DNA of 64,000 nt from positions 124,001 through 188,000 of the forward strand of contig NZ_JANQBC010000003.1 in NCBI RefSeq assembly GCF_024721995.1, given 5' to 3'. Numbering within the stretch: the stretch's first letter is position 1; every line of letters starts with the position of its first letter. A program made the translations under genes and the position numbers. The DNA is from Paenibacillus radicibacter. Its GTDB lineage: Bacteria > Bacillota > Bacilli > Paenibacillales > NBRC-103111. This document shows, in pieces, positions 52,697 through 61,275 of this stretch. Under the pieces are notes generated by a model. The model was not told the origin of the DNA and ran no database searches. It saw only the letters and a program-made list of their open reading frames with translations.

Positions 52697-54034
52697 ATGT
52701 TTAAGAATAAGTATTTATCACAATCTCCACCTCGCATATTAGCAGTCGGGATTGCACTCATTATTATGCTCGGTACCGTCTTACTCAAGCTACCTTTTGC
52801 CACAAATAGCGGAGTGACGATTAATTGGGTGGATGCTTTCTTTACCGCAACATCGGCTACGTGTGTCACGGGTCTTGTAGTGATGGATACGGGAACGACG
52901 TTCTCGATATTCGGACAAGTCGTGATCATCAGTCTCGTGCAGATTGGCGGTCTCGGGTTCATGACGTTCTCGATGTTCTTCGCGCTCGTATTAAAGAGAC
53001 GGATCTCCCTGCGCGAAAGACTCATTCTGCAAGCGGCGATGAATACTGACAGCTTAGAGGGCATCGTCCGACTCATTCGACGTGTATTGATCTACTCCCT
53101 CGTTATGGAAGGGGTAGCGGCTATTATATTCACGATTCGCTGGTCGATGGATATGCCGCTACATCGTGCGATTTACCAAAGTATTTTTCATGCGATATCG
53201 CTGTTCAATAATGGGGGCTTCGATCTATTCGGTGAGTTCACCAGCTTCCAGAAGTTCGCTAGCGACCCGCTCATTAATATTGTCTCGATGATTCTGGTTC
53301 TCTCAGGCGGACTTGGATTTATCGTATTGTCGGAAATTCTGGATTACAGGAAAACACGCCGATTATCCCTGCACTCCAAAGTCGTCATCTCGATGACGAT
53401 CATTCTAACGCTGCTAGGGGCAATCGTGATCTTTATATTTGAATTTACGAATATACGCACGCTCGGATCGATGGATTTCATTACAAAGCTGTACTCGTCG
53501 TTCTTCCAATCGATCTCCGCGCGTTCCTCTGGAACGAGTACGGTCGGTGTTGAGGATTTGAGGCAAGCAACTCAATTCTTCCTCATTCTGCTGATGTTCA
53601 TTGGTGCTTCACCAGGTTCAGCCGGCGGGGGAATTAAGACGACAACTTTCGCGATTATGCTTGGTGCCATTATTGCCATGTTACGGGGTAAAGAAGACGT
53701 TGTCCTATTCCGTCACCGCATTGCGAAAGATCTGATTCTTAAGGCACTTACAATCATCTTCATGGCATTGTTCATGGTCGTTGGCGTGTCGATGATTCTG
53801 TCACTAACCGAGGACAAGCAATTCATCATGGTGCTGTTCGAGACAACATCTGCAGTTGCAACTGTTGGTATGTCGATGGGGCTTACCCCTGAACTGAGTG
53901 ATTTCGCCAAAATCGTCCTCTGTATGGTCATGTTCATCGGTCGACTCGGCCCGTTAACGCTCGCTTATGCGCTCGGTTCAAGAAAGAAGAAAGAACTGTA
54001 CCGCTATCCAGAGGGAAAGATTATTATTGGATAA
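52697..54034 (+). CDS. KtrB/TrkH-family potassium uptake channel subunit
   Basis: 445 residues, four M1-P-M2 repeats. P-loop filters: TATSATCVTGL (1), LFNNGGFDLF (2), ARSSGTSTVG (3) and SAVATVGMSMG (4). All four filter glycines are kept, but repeat 3 has Thr after the Gly where Phe is usual. The channel takes up potassium with a KtrA-type RCK protein, which is not next to it, so this could be KtrD-like (partner KtrC). AAGGTGA precedes the ATG. I looked for a c-di-AMP riboswitch upstream and saw none. Confidence 0.9.
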   Translation: MFKNKYLSQSPPRILAVGIALIIMLGTVLLKLPFATNSGVTINWVDAFFTATSATCVTGLVVMDTGTTFSIFGQVVIISLVQIGGLGFMTFSMFFALVLKRRISLRERLILQAAMNTDSLEGIVRLIRRVLIYSLVMEGVAAIIFTIRWSMDMPLHRAIYQSIFHAISLFNNGGFDLFGEFTSFQKFASDPLINIVSMILVLSGGLGFIVLSEILDYRKTRRLSLHSKVVISMTIILTLLGAIVIFIFEFTNIRTLGSMDFITKLYSSFFQSISARSSGTSTVGVEDLRQATQFFLILLMFIGASPGSAGGGIKTTTFAIMLGAIIAMLRGKEDVVLFRHRIAKDLILKALTIIFMALFMVVGVSMILSLTEDKQFIMVLFETTSAVATVGMSMGLTPELSDFAKIVLCMVMFIGRLGPLTLAYALGSRKKKELYRYPEGKIIIG

Positions 54035-54041
54035 AATGTTC

Positions 54042-54082
54042 AAAGCCCTTGCTCTCCAATTGGAGGGTTCAAGGGCTTTTTC
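54042..54082 (+). terminator. Terminator of the KtrB-like gene
   Basis: AAAGCCCTTG and CAAGGGCTTT close an inner CTCC/GGAG hairpin, then TTTCT. Confidence 0.85.
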
Positions 54083-54159
54083 TAGTATAGGCAATATGCC
54101 AATTCGTCCTTTATAATGAAATGGTAATTACTTGAAAATATAGAATAGAGGGATTTGAA

Positions 54160-54834
54160 ATGAAAAAAGGTTGGAAAGTCCTAATTACCACAGGTGCAGC
54201 ATTCTTGATCGTTACGAGTACAGTTGCAGCTTCTTCACCGTTACCTCGTATTTTCTTCAACAACAATGAGTATGCAAGCAATTACTTTAATCTGGATATC
54301 GTGAATGATCGAGCGACGGTTTCTCTACGTACGCTCGTTGAGCATTTACAGGGAAAGGTTACGTATAAGGATGACTCGATTTATGTGGATATGCCTGAGG
54401 CATCCAAAGTGGCGATGCAATTGAAACGATTAGAAAGTGGTCTAGTAGCGGAAAAACCAGAGGTAGCAGTAGAAACTTGGATTCGTGGGGTTCAACGACG
54501 TAACGGTGCCATGCAGTATGCCGTTCTATCCCCGGCACTACGCGAGCAAACGAAAAAAGAATTCGAAGATTTTTTCTGGGTAACAGGCGGATCCAGTCCG
54601 CATATGGGTAAGGTGGAAAAGCTAAACTCGAAGGAGCTGTCTTCAGATCAAGTGCAAATTACGTTCGATTACCCTCTGATCGCAAGCGGGCAAACGTATG
54701 CTACAGGCAGCGCTTCAATCATCGTAGATCTTGTAAACAAGGATTACGATACTTGGGCAATCTCCAAGATTGAACTGAAGGACCCGGATGATACTGGAAT
54801 AATGATTGGCGCAACGAAGATGGGATCGAAGTAA
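54160..54834 (+). CDS. Secreted stalk-like protein, unknown
   Basis: 224 residues. Signal peptide MKKGWKVLITTGAAFLIVTSTVAAS. A short copper-amine-oxidase-type stalk segment (RATVSLRTLVEHLQGKVTYKDDSIYVDMP, about 50-80) is followed by an alpha/beta domain of roughly 130 residues (VETWIRGVQRRNGAMQYAVLSPALREQ, and IIVDLVNKDYDTWAISKIEL), reminiscent of the NTF2-like or 'DUF5301' domains in Paenibacillus. Ligand unknown. AGAGGGATTTGAA precedes the ATG, and a terminator follows. Confidence 0.75.
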   Translation: MKKGWKVLITTGAAFLIVTSTVAASSPLPRIFFNNNEYASNYFNLDIVNDRATVSLRTLVEHLQGKVTYKDDSIYVDMPEASKVAMQLKRLESGLVAEKPEVAVETWIRGVQRRNGAMQYAVLSPALREQTKKEFEDFFWVTGGSSPHMGKVEKLNSKELSSDQVQITFDYPLIASGQTYATGSASIIVDLVNKDYDTWAISKIELKDPDDTGIMIGATKMGSK

Positions 54835-54837
54835 AAG

Positions 54838-54884
54838 AAATAGCCTCCACTCCGCAACAATTGCGGAATGGAGGCTATTTTTTA
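54838..54884. terminator. Bidirectional terminator between stalk-like gene and tkt
   Basis: AAATAGCCTCCA and TGGAGGCTATTT close an inner TCCGCA/TGCGGA stem, then a run of T. Confidence 0.85.
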
Positions 54885-54909
54885 TTTTACAATTAACATC
54901 GATAAGGGC

Positions 54910-56892
54910 TTATACCAAAGCTTTCACTTTGCTCACAACGTTCTCAACCGTAAATCCATATTGCTTAAGCAATACGCCTGCTGGAGCGGAAGCACCGAAT
55001 GTGTCGATACCAAGCACGTCGCCATCTAGGCCAACGTATTTGTGCCAGCCAAGTGTTGCACCCATCTCAATTGCAAGACGTGCACGACAAGCGCGTGGAA
55101 GAACGGATTCTTTGTACTCAGCTGTTTGAGCTTCGAACAACTCTTGAGATGGCATACTGATGACACGAGCATCAATGCCTTCTACAAGAAGTGCTTCTTG
55201 TGCTTTCATTGCTAGGTTCACTTCGGAACCTGTTGCGATGAGGATCGCGTCTAGGCGTTCTTTTTCAGCACCAATGATGTAAGCACCTTTCTCTACAAGC
55301 TCTAGAGAGGATGTTGCCATCACATCAAGCGGTTGACGCGTAAGCACGATAGAAGTTGGAGTCTTGCTGGAAGATACCGCAAGTTTCCAAGCACCTTGTG
55401 TCTCACGAGCATCCGCAGGACGGATTACGTTCATGTTCGGAAGCGCACGAAGAGCTACCAATTGCTCAACCGGCTCATGCGTTGGACCATCTTCACCAAC
55501 TGCGATACTATCGTGCGTTAACACGTAAGTAACAGGAACGTTCATCAAGGAAGATAGACGCATTGCTGCTTTCAAGTAATCGCTGAATACGAAGAATGTA
55601 CTGCCGAATACGCGAAGACCTTTGTGTACAGCCATACCGTTCATGATTGCAGCCATTGCAAACTCACGCACACCGTATTGGATGTTGCGGTTAGCAGACT
55701 CAGCAGGCGTAAGTAAGCCTTCGCCTTTGATCATTGTCATGTTGGAGTGCGCAAGGTCAGCAGAACCGCCTAAGAAGTAGCTCAGGTTCTTCGCAATTGC
55801 ATTAATCGCATCTTGACTGGAATTACGAGTTGCTTGCTGGTAGCCAGCTTCATGTGTTGGAAGTGCATCAAATGTATCAGCAGGAAGCTCGGAGTTAATT
55901 GCCATCATAAGCTCTTTGTACAGCTCCGGATGTGCAGCTTCGTATTGACCAATTAATCTGTCCCAAGCTTCCATTGCCGCTTGTCCACGATCAGCAACTG
56001 TTTCTTTGTAGTGTGTGTAAACTTCTTGTGGAACTTCGAATGGTGCATGTGTCCAGTTGTATGCCGCTTTCGTAAGTTCTGCTTCTGCTGCGCCAAGTGG
56101 TGCACCGTGAACAGAATTCGTACCTGCTTTACCTGGTGAACCATGACCGATGATTGTCTTCACTTCGATAAGTGTTGGACGATCTGTATCAAGCTTCGCC
56201 TCTGCAATCGCTGCGTTTAATGCTGCAACGTCTGTTCCATCCTCAACGAGGATCGTTTGCCAGCCGTATGCATCAAAGCGTTGACGTGTATTTTCCGAAT
56301 ATGCTTCAGAAAGGTCGCCATCTAGGCAAATGTCATTTGAATCATACATCACGATTAGCTTGCCTAACTTTTGGTGTCCTGCAAATGAACAAGCCTCAGC
56401 AGATACGCCTTCCATTAGATCGCCATCGCCACAAATTGCATATGTGTAATGATCCACAACAGCTAAGCTGTTACGGTTATATTTAGCAGCCAAGTGCTTT
56501 TCAGCAAGCGCCATACCAACTGCCATTGCTACCCCTTGTCCAAGCGGACCTGTTGTCGCATCTACACCAGCTGTGTGACCGAACTCTGGGTGACCTGGCG
56601 TCTTGGAGCCGTCTTGACGGAAGTTCTTAATATCATCAATGGAAAGATCAAACCCAGACAGGTGAAGCAGTCCGTATAGAAGCATGGAACCATGTCCTGC
56701 AGATAGTACAAAACGGTCGCGGTTAAACCACTGTGGTGCTTGTGGGTTCACTTGAAGATGCTTCGTCCATAGCGTATACGCCATTGGTGCAGCTCCCATT
56801 ACGATACCCGGGTGACCGGATTTAGACTTTTCAATTGCATCGATACCAAGTGTACGAATGCTATTAATGGATTGTGTAATAACTGAATTCAT
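54910..56892 (-). CDS. tkt: Transketolase
   Basis: 660 residues, thiamine-diphosphate enzyme of the non-oxidative pentose phosphate pathway, transferring two-carbon units between ketoses and aldoses. TPP/Mg motif [21 protein letters not shown]-terminal [30 protein letters not shown], and the PYR domain [21 protein letters not shown] are all intact. Length is normal. It is followed on the plus side by a shared terminator and preceded by a LacI/RbsR-like repressor gene on the same strand, 69 bases away, but it is unclear if they are co-regulated. Confidence 0.96.
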   Translation of the reverse strand: MNSVITQSINSIRTLGIDAIEKSKSGHPGIVMGAAPMAYTLWTKHLQVNPQAPQWFNRDRFVLSAGHGSMLLYGLLHLSGFDLSIDDIKNFRQDGSKTPGHPEFGHTAGVDATTGPLGQGVAMAVGMALAEKHLAAKYNRNSLAVVDHYTYAICGDGDLMEGVSAEACSFAGHQKLGKLIVMYDSNDICLDGDLSEAYSENTRQRFDAYGWQTILVEDGTDVAALNAAIAEAKLDTDRPTLIEVKTIIGHGSPGKAGTNSVHGAPLGAAEAELTKAAYNWTHAPFEVPQEVYTHYKETVADRGQAAMEAWDRLIGQYEAAHPELYKELMMAINSELPADTFDALPTHEAGYQQATRNSSQDAINAIAKNLSYFLGGSADLAHSNMTMIKGEGLLTPAESANRNIQYGVREFAMAAIMNGMAVHKGLRVFGSTFFVFSDYLKAAMRLSSLMNVPVTYVLTHDSIAVGEDGPTHEPVEQLVALRALPNMNVIRPADARETQGAWKLAVSSSKTPTSIVLTRQPLDVMATSSLELVEKGAYIIGAEKERLDAILIATGSEVNLAMKAQEALLVEGIDARVISMPSQELFEAQTAEYKESVLPRACRARLAIEMGATLGWHKYVGLDGDVLGIDTFGASAPAGVLLKQYGFTVENVVSKVKALV

Positions 56893-56961
56893 ATTATTCC
56901 CTGCCTTTCGAATAATGAATAATAAAAGTATATCTCACCATATTAGCACTGCCAGGTTCAA

Positions 56962-57969
56962 TTATCGAGGGCTTGATGTGCTATTACGGATGATGAGTTC
57001 AACATCAAGTACTTCTGTGCTTGGCATGTACAATTTATTTTGCAAAATATAGATTAGGTTTGCTGCTGCACGCCTACCAATCTCATAGATCGGTTGTCTG
57101 ACTGTGGTCAACTTCGGAGTTAGGTAATGAGCAAACGAAATATCGTCAAATCCAACGACAGATATATCCTCCGGGATACGTTTACCTAATTGGATCGCCG
57201 CCTCATAAACCCCAATTGCCATGAGATCATTCGTTGCAAAAATAGCGGTTACAATTTGCTCTTCAATAAGCTTTATCGCCGCCTGACAACCGCCTTCAAT
57301 CGTTAACTCTCCAGAGACAACAAACTTCTCCTCATAGGGAACACCATACTGCGCAAGAGCATCCTTATAGCCATGCAAACGCTCATCAATATTACACAGT
57401 CCTGTACTTTCTACCAAGCAGCCAATCTTACGATGACCTAACTCTAGCAAGTGTTGCGCTGCCAAGAAACCGCCCTTACGATCATCTACGATAATGCCGT
57501 TATTAAGAGGTTCTGACGCATGACGGTCGAGCAATACGAAAGCAACACCCTGTTCTTTCAAATACGAGTAATAATCCTGCGTAACCGTATTCGTTGAGGA
57601 TAAGATGACCCCTTCTACACGCTGTTCTTTTAGAACGCGAATATATTGCTTTTCCTTGTCGATGTCATTGTAGGAGTTGCACAGGAAAACGTTATAACCA
57701 TGCTCACTCAAACCATCTTCGACACCTTTGGTAATCTCAGCAAAAAATTGATTCGTGATATTAGGCACAAGGAGTCCTATCGTTCGCGTCTTACTCGTAA
57801 TAAGTCCCCTAGCAAGTGCATTCGGACGATAATTATGCTCCTCAATAATGGATCGCACACGCTTAATCGTCTCTTCGCCAATGTTGTGGCACTTGTTATT
57901 CAGAATCAAAGATACTGTCGTAATCGATACATTAGCTATCTTCGCAATATCTTTAATGGTAATGCTCAA
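56962..57969 (-). CDS. LacI-family regulator, RbsR-like
   Basis: 335 residues from the TTG at 57969. HTH at the very start: SITIKDIAKIANVSITTVSLILNNKCH, then a sugar-binding sensor domain (GLLVPNITNQFFAEITKGVEDGL, FATNDLMAIGVYEAAIQLGKRIPEDISVVGFDD, TTVRQPIYEIGRRAA). GAGGAAGTGA in front of the TTG and the fact that the HTH begins directly there support this start rather than 58062. A perfect 18-bp palindrome lies 30 bases upstream, in its own promoter. Autorepression is likely; no sugar-use operon sits downstream except tkt. Confidence 0.9.
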   Translation of the reverse strand: MSITIKDIAKIANVSITTVSLILNNKCHNIGEETIKRVRSIIEEHNYRPNALARGLITSKTRTIGLLVPNITNQFFAEITKGVEDGLSEHGYNVFLCNSYNDIDKEKQYIRVLKEQRVEGVILSSTNTVTQDYYSYLKEQGVAFVLLDRHASEPLNNGIIVDDRKGGFLAAQHLLELGHRKIGCLVESTGLCNIDERLHGYKDALAQYGVPYEEKFVVSGELTIEGGCQAAIKLIEEQIVTAIFATNDLMAIGVYEAAIQLGKRIPEDISVVGFDDISFAHYLTPKLTTVRQPIYEIGRRAAANLIYILQNKLYMPSTEVLDVELIIRNSTSSPR

Positions 57970-57998
57970 CGAACTCACTTCCTCATTATTTGAGCATG

Positions 57999-58016
57999 TA
58001 GTAAAACGTTTTACTA
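57999..58016 (-). promoter_or_regulatory. LacI/RbsR-type operator, perfect 18-bp palindrome
   Basis: TAGTAAAACGTTTTACTA, with central CG, is the symmetric form expected for LacI/GalR operators. It lies 5 bases downstream of the candidate -10 and 30 bases before the repressor start codon. Confidence 0.75.
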
Positions 58017-58020
58017 TAAT

Positions 58021-58050
58021 AGTATAAATGTTTTTTGGATGTAAAATCAA
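58021..58050 (-). promoter_or_regulatory. Candidate sigma-A promoter of the RbsR-like gene
   Basis: On the minus strand TTGATT (58050-58045), an 18-base spacer and TATACT (58026-58021), with the operator just downstream. Confidence 0.55.
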
Positions 58051-58218
58051 CACCCGTGTCATTCACTCTTAGTTGGGATTAGTAGAAACTACTGGATTAA
58101 TAGGAGCTACTGGAATAGGCATTACGGGGTATAGGTGAAAAAGCCCGATGACCAGTACACCTACAGATATCGTAGATTCCATGATCATCGAGCCATTAGA
58201 CGGTTAAATTCTTCTTAC

Positions 58219-58662
58219 TTATCCTAAATAGTGTGTAAACTGCTCCCGTATCTGCTGTGGTACGAGGGCTTTTTGTTTTGTATGTTTATCGAGCAGGACG
58301 ATTGTACCCGCACCTGTAGCTACGATCCGATTATCTCGGGTCGAGCTTATGTAATATTCCAAGTCGAACGAAGAGGTTCCGATTCTCGCAATCCGTACAC
58401 CGACTTTTAGTGTTTCTGGATAAAAAGCCTCCGCATGATAGTGACACCAAATATCTGCCGTAACAGCTAACAAGTCATCACCCATCACCTCAAGGAACTG
58501 CCAGTACTCGGTTCTTGCTTGCTCAAAATACACGAGATAGCTCGTGTTATTTACATGACCTGACATGTCCGTTTCACTATAACGAATTTTAATCTCTGTA
58601 TGAAAAGAAAACTTCCCCAGCCACTCTTCCATATTCGGCTGAATATACGTTGGTTTTGCCAT
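58219..58662 (-). CDS. Hotdog-fold acyl-CoA thioesterase
   Basis: 147 residues, 4HBT/YbgC-like. FHTEIKIRYSETDMSGHVNNTSYLVYFEQARTEYW carries the catalytic Asp (D of ETDMSGH) and the VNN...Y...EQARxEY helix of this family. Substrate could be an aromatic or fatty acyl-CoA. It is followed downstream by the RbsR-like gene, and upstream lies repeat element C. Start ATG 58662 behind AGGGAGAGG. Confidence 0.9.
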   Translation of the reverse strand: MAKPTYIQPNMEEWLGKFSFHTEIKIRYSETDMSGHVNNTSYLVYFEQARTEYWQFLEVMGDDLLAVTADIWCHYHAEAFYPETLKVGVRIARIGTSSFDLEYYISSTRDNRIVATGAGTIVLLDKHTKQKALVPQQIREQFTHYLG

Positions 58663-58680
58663 GCGATCCTCTCCCTAGGG

Positions 58681-58847
58681 GAGCATGCCCAAAAAGTTAG
58701 ATCATTTCATAGAAAAAAACACTTCCGGTCGCTGTTGAAATCGTGAAAGTTTTGATTAGATAAGGTGGTAATTTCACGATTTCAAAGGCGAACACTTCGT
58801 TCCTACAGTTGCTTTTTTCTCTTGCATGTAACTTTTTGAACAAGCTC
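58681..58847. repeat. Dispersed inverted-repeat element, copy C
   Basis: About 167 bases, bounded by GAGCATGCCCAAAAAGTTA and the reverse complement of GAGCTTGTTCAAAAAGTTA, closely matching terminal inverted repeats. It has the same orientation as copy A, with the shared 20-mer at 58772-58791 and the CACTTCCGGTCGCTGT segment in common with A. It lacks the ACTTTTCC/GGAAAAGT hairpin. It fills the gap between the nitroreductase stop codon and the thioesterase gene. Confidence 0.8.
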
Positions 58848-58857
58848 TTTGAATAGC

Positions 58858-59607
58858 TTATCTCTTGTTCCATCCCTGCTCTTCCAAGTGCGATTTCATA
58901 TACATACGCGACTGCTTGGATAGCATATTCGCCATCTGGCTCGTCCAAGTATCACTGCGTTTACCGCCAGCACGCTCTGTGTAGTAGTCTTGAATCGTCT
59001 TGTTGTATTCGGCAAGTTGCTCTTTTGTACGCCATTCATCTTGCTCATATTCTTCTTCATGGTATACATGTGCTAGCGGCAGACGAGGCTTCTGACTCGA
59101 TTCTTGCAGCGGATAACCCATCGTTATCGCAAATAGTGGAATGACACGTGCAGGGGTCTTAAGCACCTGTGACACCTCATCCAGCTTGTTGCGCAAGCCC
59201 CCAATATAACAAATTCCAAGTCCCATCGATTCTGCCGCAATAACCGCATTCTGTGCAGCAAGTGTCGCATCAATGAGCGCTACCATAAATTTCTCGGTAC
59301 TCTCAAGTGATGGGAGCACATCAACCTCTTCCATCTGACCAATTAGCTCATGACGGTGCAAATCTGCACAGAAAACAAACAAATGCCCATTACGTGCGAC
59401 ATAAGACTGATCACCACAAAGTTCTGCTAGCCGTTTCTTCTTCTCTTTATCTTTAATCCCAATAATCGAATAAGCTTGAATAAAGCTCGATGTAGAAGCA
59501 GCCTGCGCCGCTTGTACGATTGTGTGTATTTGCTCATCTGTTAAGAGGCGATCTTCAAACTGGCGAATGGAGCGATGATTCATAATCGTTTCAATAACTG
59601 GATTCAT
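58858..59607 (-). CDS. NfrA-type NADPH-dependent nitro/flavin reductase
   Basis: 249 residues. Nitroreductase fold with FMN-binding HRSIRQFEDRLLTDEQI at the start and AAESMGLGICYIGGLRN (the dimer-interface/FMN segment); C-terminal region WTSQMANMLSKQSRMYMKSHLEEQGW is typical of NfrA/NfsA. It reduces FMN, nitro compounds or quinones with NADPH. It precedes the thioesterase gene on the same strand with repeat copy C between them. AAGGAGGACG before the ATG. Confidence 0.92.
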   Translation of the reverse strand: MNPVIETIMNHRSIRQFEDRLLTDEQIHTIVQAAQAASTSSFIQAYSIIGIKDKEKKKRLAELCGDQSYVARNGHLFVFCADLHRHELIGQMEEVDVLPSLESTEKFMVALIDATLAAQNAVIAAESMGLGICYIGGLRNKLDEVSQVLKTPARVIPLFAITMGYPLQESSQKPRLPLAHVYHEEEYEQDEWRTKEQLAEYNKTIQDYYTERAGGKRSDTWTSQMANMLSKQSRMYMKSHLEEQGWNKR

Positions 59608-59634
59608 CTATTCGTCCTCCTTATGTGTATGCAT

Positions 59635-60294
59635 TCATGAAGTAACATCGACTTCTTCAGTCGGTTGATAGACTAATTGTAACACTTCACCTTGTAAGCT
59701 TACGCGAATCGCACTGAGTCCATTCGGCTTATACACTCCTGTATCAATGTTCCACGTATGCGAGCTCTCATCGTACTCGGGTTTCCCCGACTTGCAAGGC
59801 GTATGCCCAATAATCTGCAGCTTACCAATATCCTTAAGTGGCGTGCGATTCCACAGTACGCCAACTTCACTGTCTTCTAGGAGTGGATTGTGAGCAGCAA
59901 GCGACACTCCCGCATGGCTGATGAACACATGATCATTTTCCCAAACTAAAGACAGTGCTTCAACCCAACTCGTAACAGTCTCATATTCCATATTCACCTG
60001 TGCAAGCTGATCCAAAGTGTCTTGACCACACTGCCTTAGCCAATTATCGTTGGGTCCACGCAAGACATGTTCGATCCATTCAAACTCATGATTCCCTTTA
60101 AGGAATACAACTTGCTCACCGTACTGCTCCTTTAGCTCTCTTGCATATTGCAGCGTTCGGGGCACAAAGTTGCCCCGATCAATCAAGTCACCTAGTTGAA
60201 CCAATACCTCCTGCTCAGGATTCCAATTGGCTTCAACAAGTTCCCGGAATGTATGATAGCAACCGTGTACATCACCCACGACAAGGACATTCAT
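59635..60294 (-). CDS. Metallophosphoesterase (PrpE-type Ser/Thr phosphatase or Ap4A hydrolase-like)
   Basis: 219 residues. Binuclear metal site: GDVHGCYHTF, GDLIDRGNFVPRTL, KGNHEFEW, then SHAGVS and GHTPCKSG, in the usual PPP order. It acts on phosphoproteins or on diadenosine tetraphosphate; the sequence does not decide which. It lies 14 bases after the EcsC-like gene and 27 bases before the nitroreductase gene on the same strand, so they may share a transcript. Confidence 0.9.
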   Translation of the reverse strand: MNVLVVGDVHGCYHTFRELVEANWNPEQEVLVQLGDLIDRGNFVPRTLQYARELKEQYGEQVVFLKGNHEFEWIEHVLRGPNDNWLRQCGQDTLDQLAQVNMEYETVTSWVEALSLVWENDHVFISHAGVSLAAHNPLLEDSEVGVLWNRTPLKDIGKLQIIGHTPCKSGKPEYDESSHTWNIDTGVYKPNGLSAIRVSLQGEVLQLVYQPTEEVDVTS

Positions 60295-60308
60295 GATGGT
60301 TTACCTCA

Positions 60309-61115
60309 TCACTTCTCTATTGTCTCTAACATCATCTTAATTCTCCGCTTGCGATACAGCATCCTACCCACTTCAGCTACGTCTTCGATTGTTGATTTAT
60401 TGATGAAAGCACCGAACACCATACCTGCGATCGGCACCATCTGGAATATCTTCTTCCAACCGAAATTATCCATGTACAGAAGGACGGTCTCCTTCCAGCC
60501 TTGGAGCTGCGAAGCGACTTGTCTACGATGTTCTTCATCTCCGAACGAAGCCAGGTCGTCCAAGATCGCCTTCTTGCCAACAATATCGGATGAGGAGAAT
60601 TGCATGCATTTAACAATGAATATACGCTCAGCCGGGTCATTTGGGTCGAATCCATAACAGATCGCCATCTCCTGCAGCACTTTAAGAGAGAGACCAAGTA
60701 CAGCAGGAATATCGATCGCTAGGGTAAAGATTCCACCAAACCCTGTAGTCGCACCCTGCATAAAAGCAAACTTCGAACGTGACTTACTCAAATCATCTGC
60801 AACGGTATCTCGCACGGCGAGCGGCAATTCCACATCCGCGTCCACCTCTTCTTGAGATACATCTGCTTGCTTCGCTAGTTTCTTGCGAATGTCTTTCGGT
60901 TGAATCAAGTATTGTCCACCTGTCTGTATATAGCTGCCTACTTCATCAATCACTTGTCCAATCTTATCCTGCATAAACTTCGGTGTGAGTTTATCTAATA
61001 TTGCAAAAGGCAGTCGCCCTAACTTCTCCCAGAACCACAGTGAGCGTTGATCCTTCTCCCAAGCATCAATCTCAGCTAATGCCACTAATAATTGTTCTTT
61101 TTCTTCAAACTTCAT
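60309..61115 (-). CDS. EcsC family protein
   Basis: 268 residues. EcsC family signature: FMQGATTGFGGIFTLAIDIPAVLGLSLKVLQEMAICYGFDP, then the IPIAGMVFGAFINKSTIEDVAEVGRMLYRKRRI-type end (here VPIAGMVFGAF). A hydrophobic central stretch suggests membrane contact. In B. subtilis ecsC is in an operon with the EcsAB ABC transporter, but no such genes are here, so this is a stand-alone member with unknown role. First of a short same-strand group with the phosphatase gene. Confidence 0.85.
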   Translation of the reverse strand: MKFEEKEQLLVALAEIDAWEKDQRSLWFWEKLGRLPFAILDKLTPKFMQDKIGQVIDEVGSYIQTGGQYLIQPKDIRKKLAKQADVSQEEVDADVELPLAVRDTVADDLSKSRSKFAFMQGATTGFGGIFTLAIDIPAVLGLSLKVLQEMAICYGFDPNDPAERIFIVKCMQFSSSDIVGKKAILDDLASFGDEEHRRQVASQLQGWKETVLLYMDNFGWKKIFQMVPIAGMVFGAFINKSTIEDVAEVGRMLYRKRRIKMMLETIEK

Positions 61116-61224
61116 CTACAATTCCCCATCCTTATTATCTAATAAATCTAAAGATAACAATTACTCCCTCACTACTATGTACGAGATAATTATGAATCGG
61201 TAACAATAACCTCCCCGCTATACA

Positions 61225-61264
61225 TACAAATAGCCCCGAACCTCGTCACTTGCGAAGTCGGGGC
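61225..61264 (-). terminator. Terminator of the diguanylate cyclase gene
   Basis: GCCCCGA and TCGGGGC (perfect 7 bp) with an 18-base loop, then on the minus strand TATTTGT. Confidence 0.6.
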
Positions 61265-61275
61265 ATACCCTTTCA

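Noticed and set aside
58083-58131. Gly-rich frame resembling a collagen remnant (TTGLIGATGIGITG)
   Set aside because: Too short, with no flanking similarity to the collagen-like gene; may be chance.
58149-58208. Short frame MTSTPTDIVDSMIIEPLDG in the gap before the thioesterase gene
   Set aside because: Only 19 codons with no ribosome binding site and no upstream open frame; may be chance.
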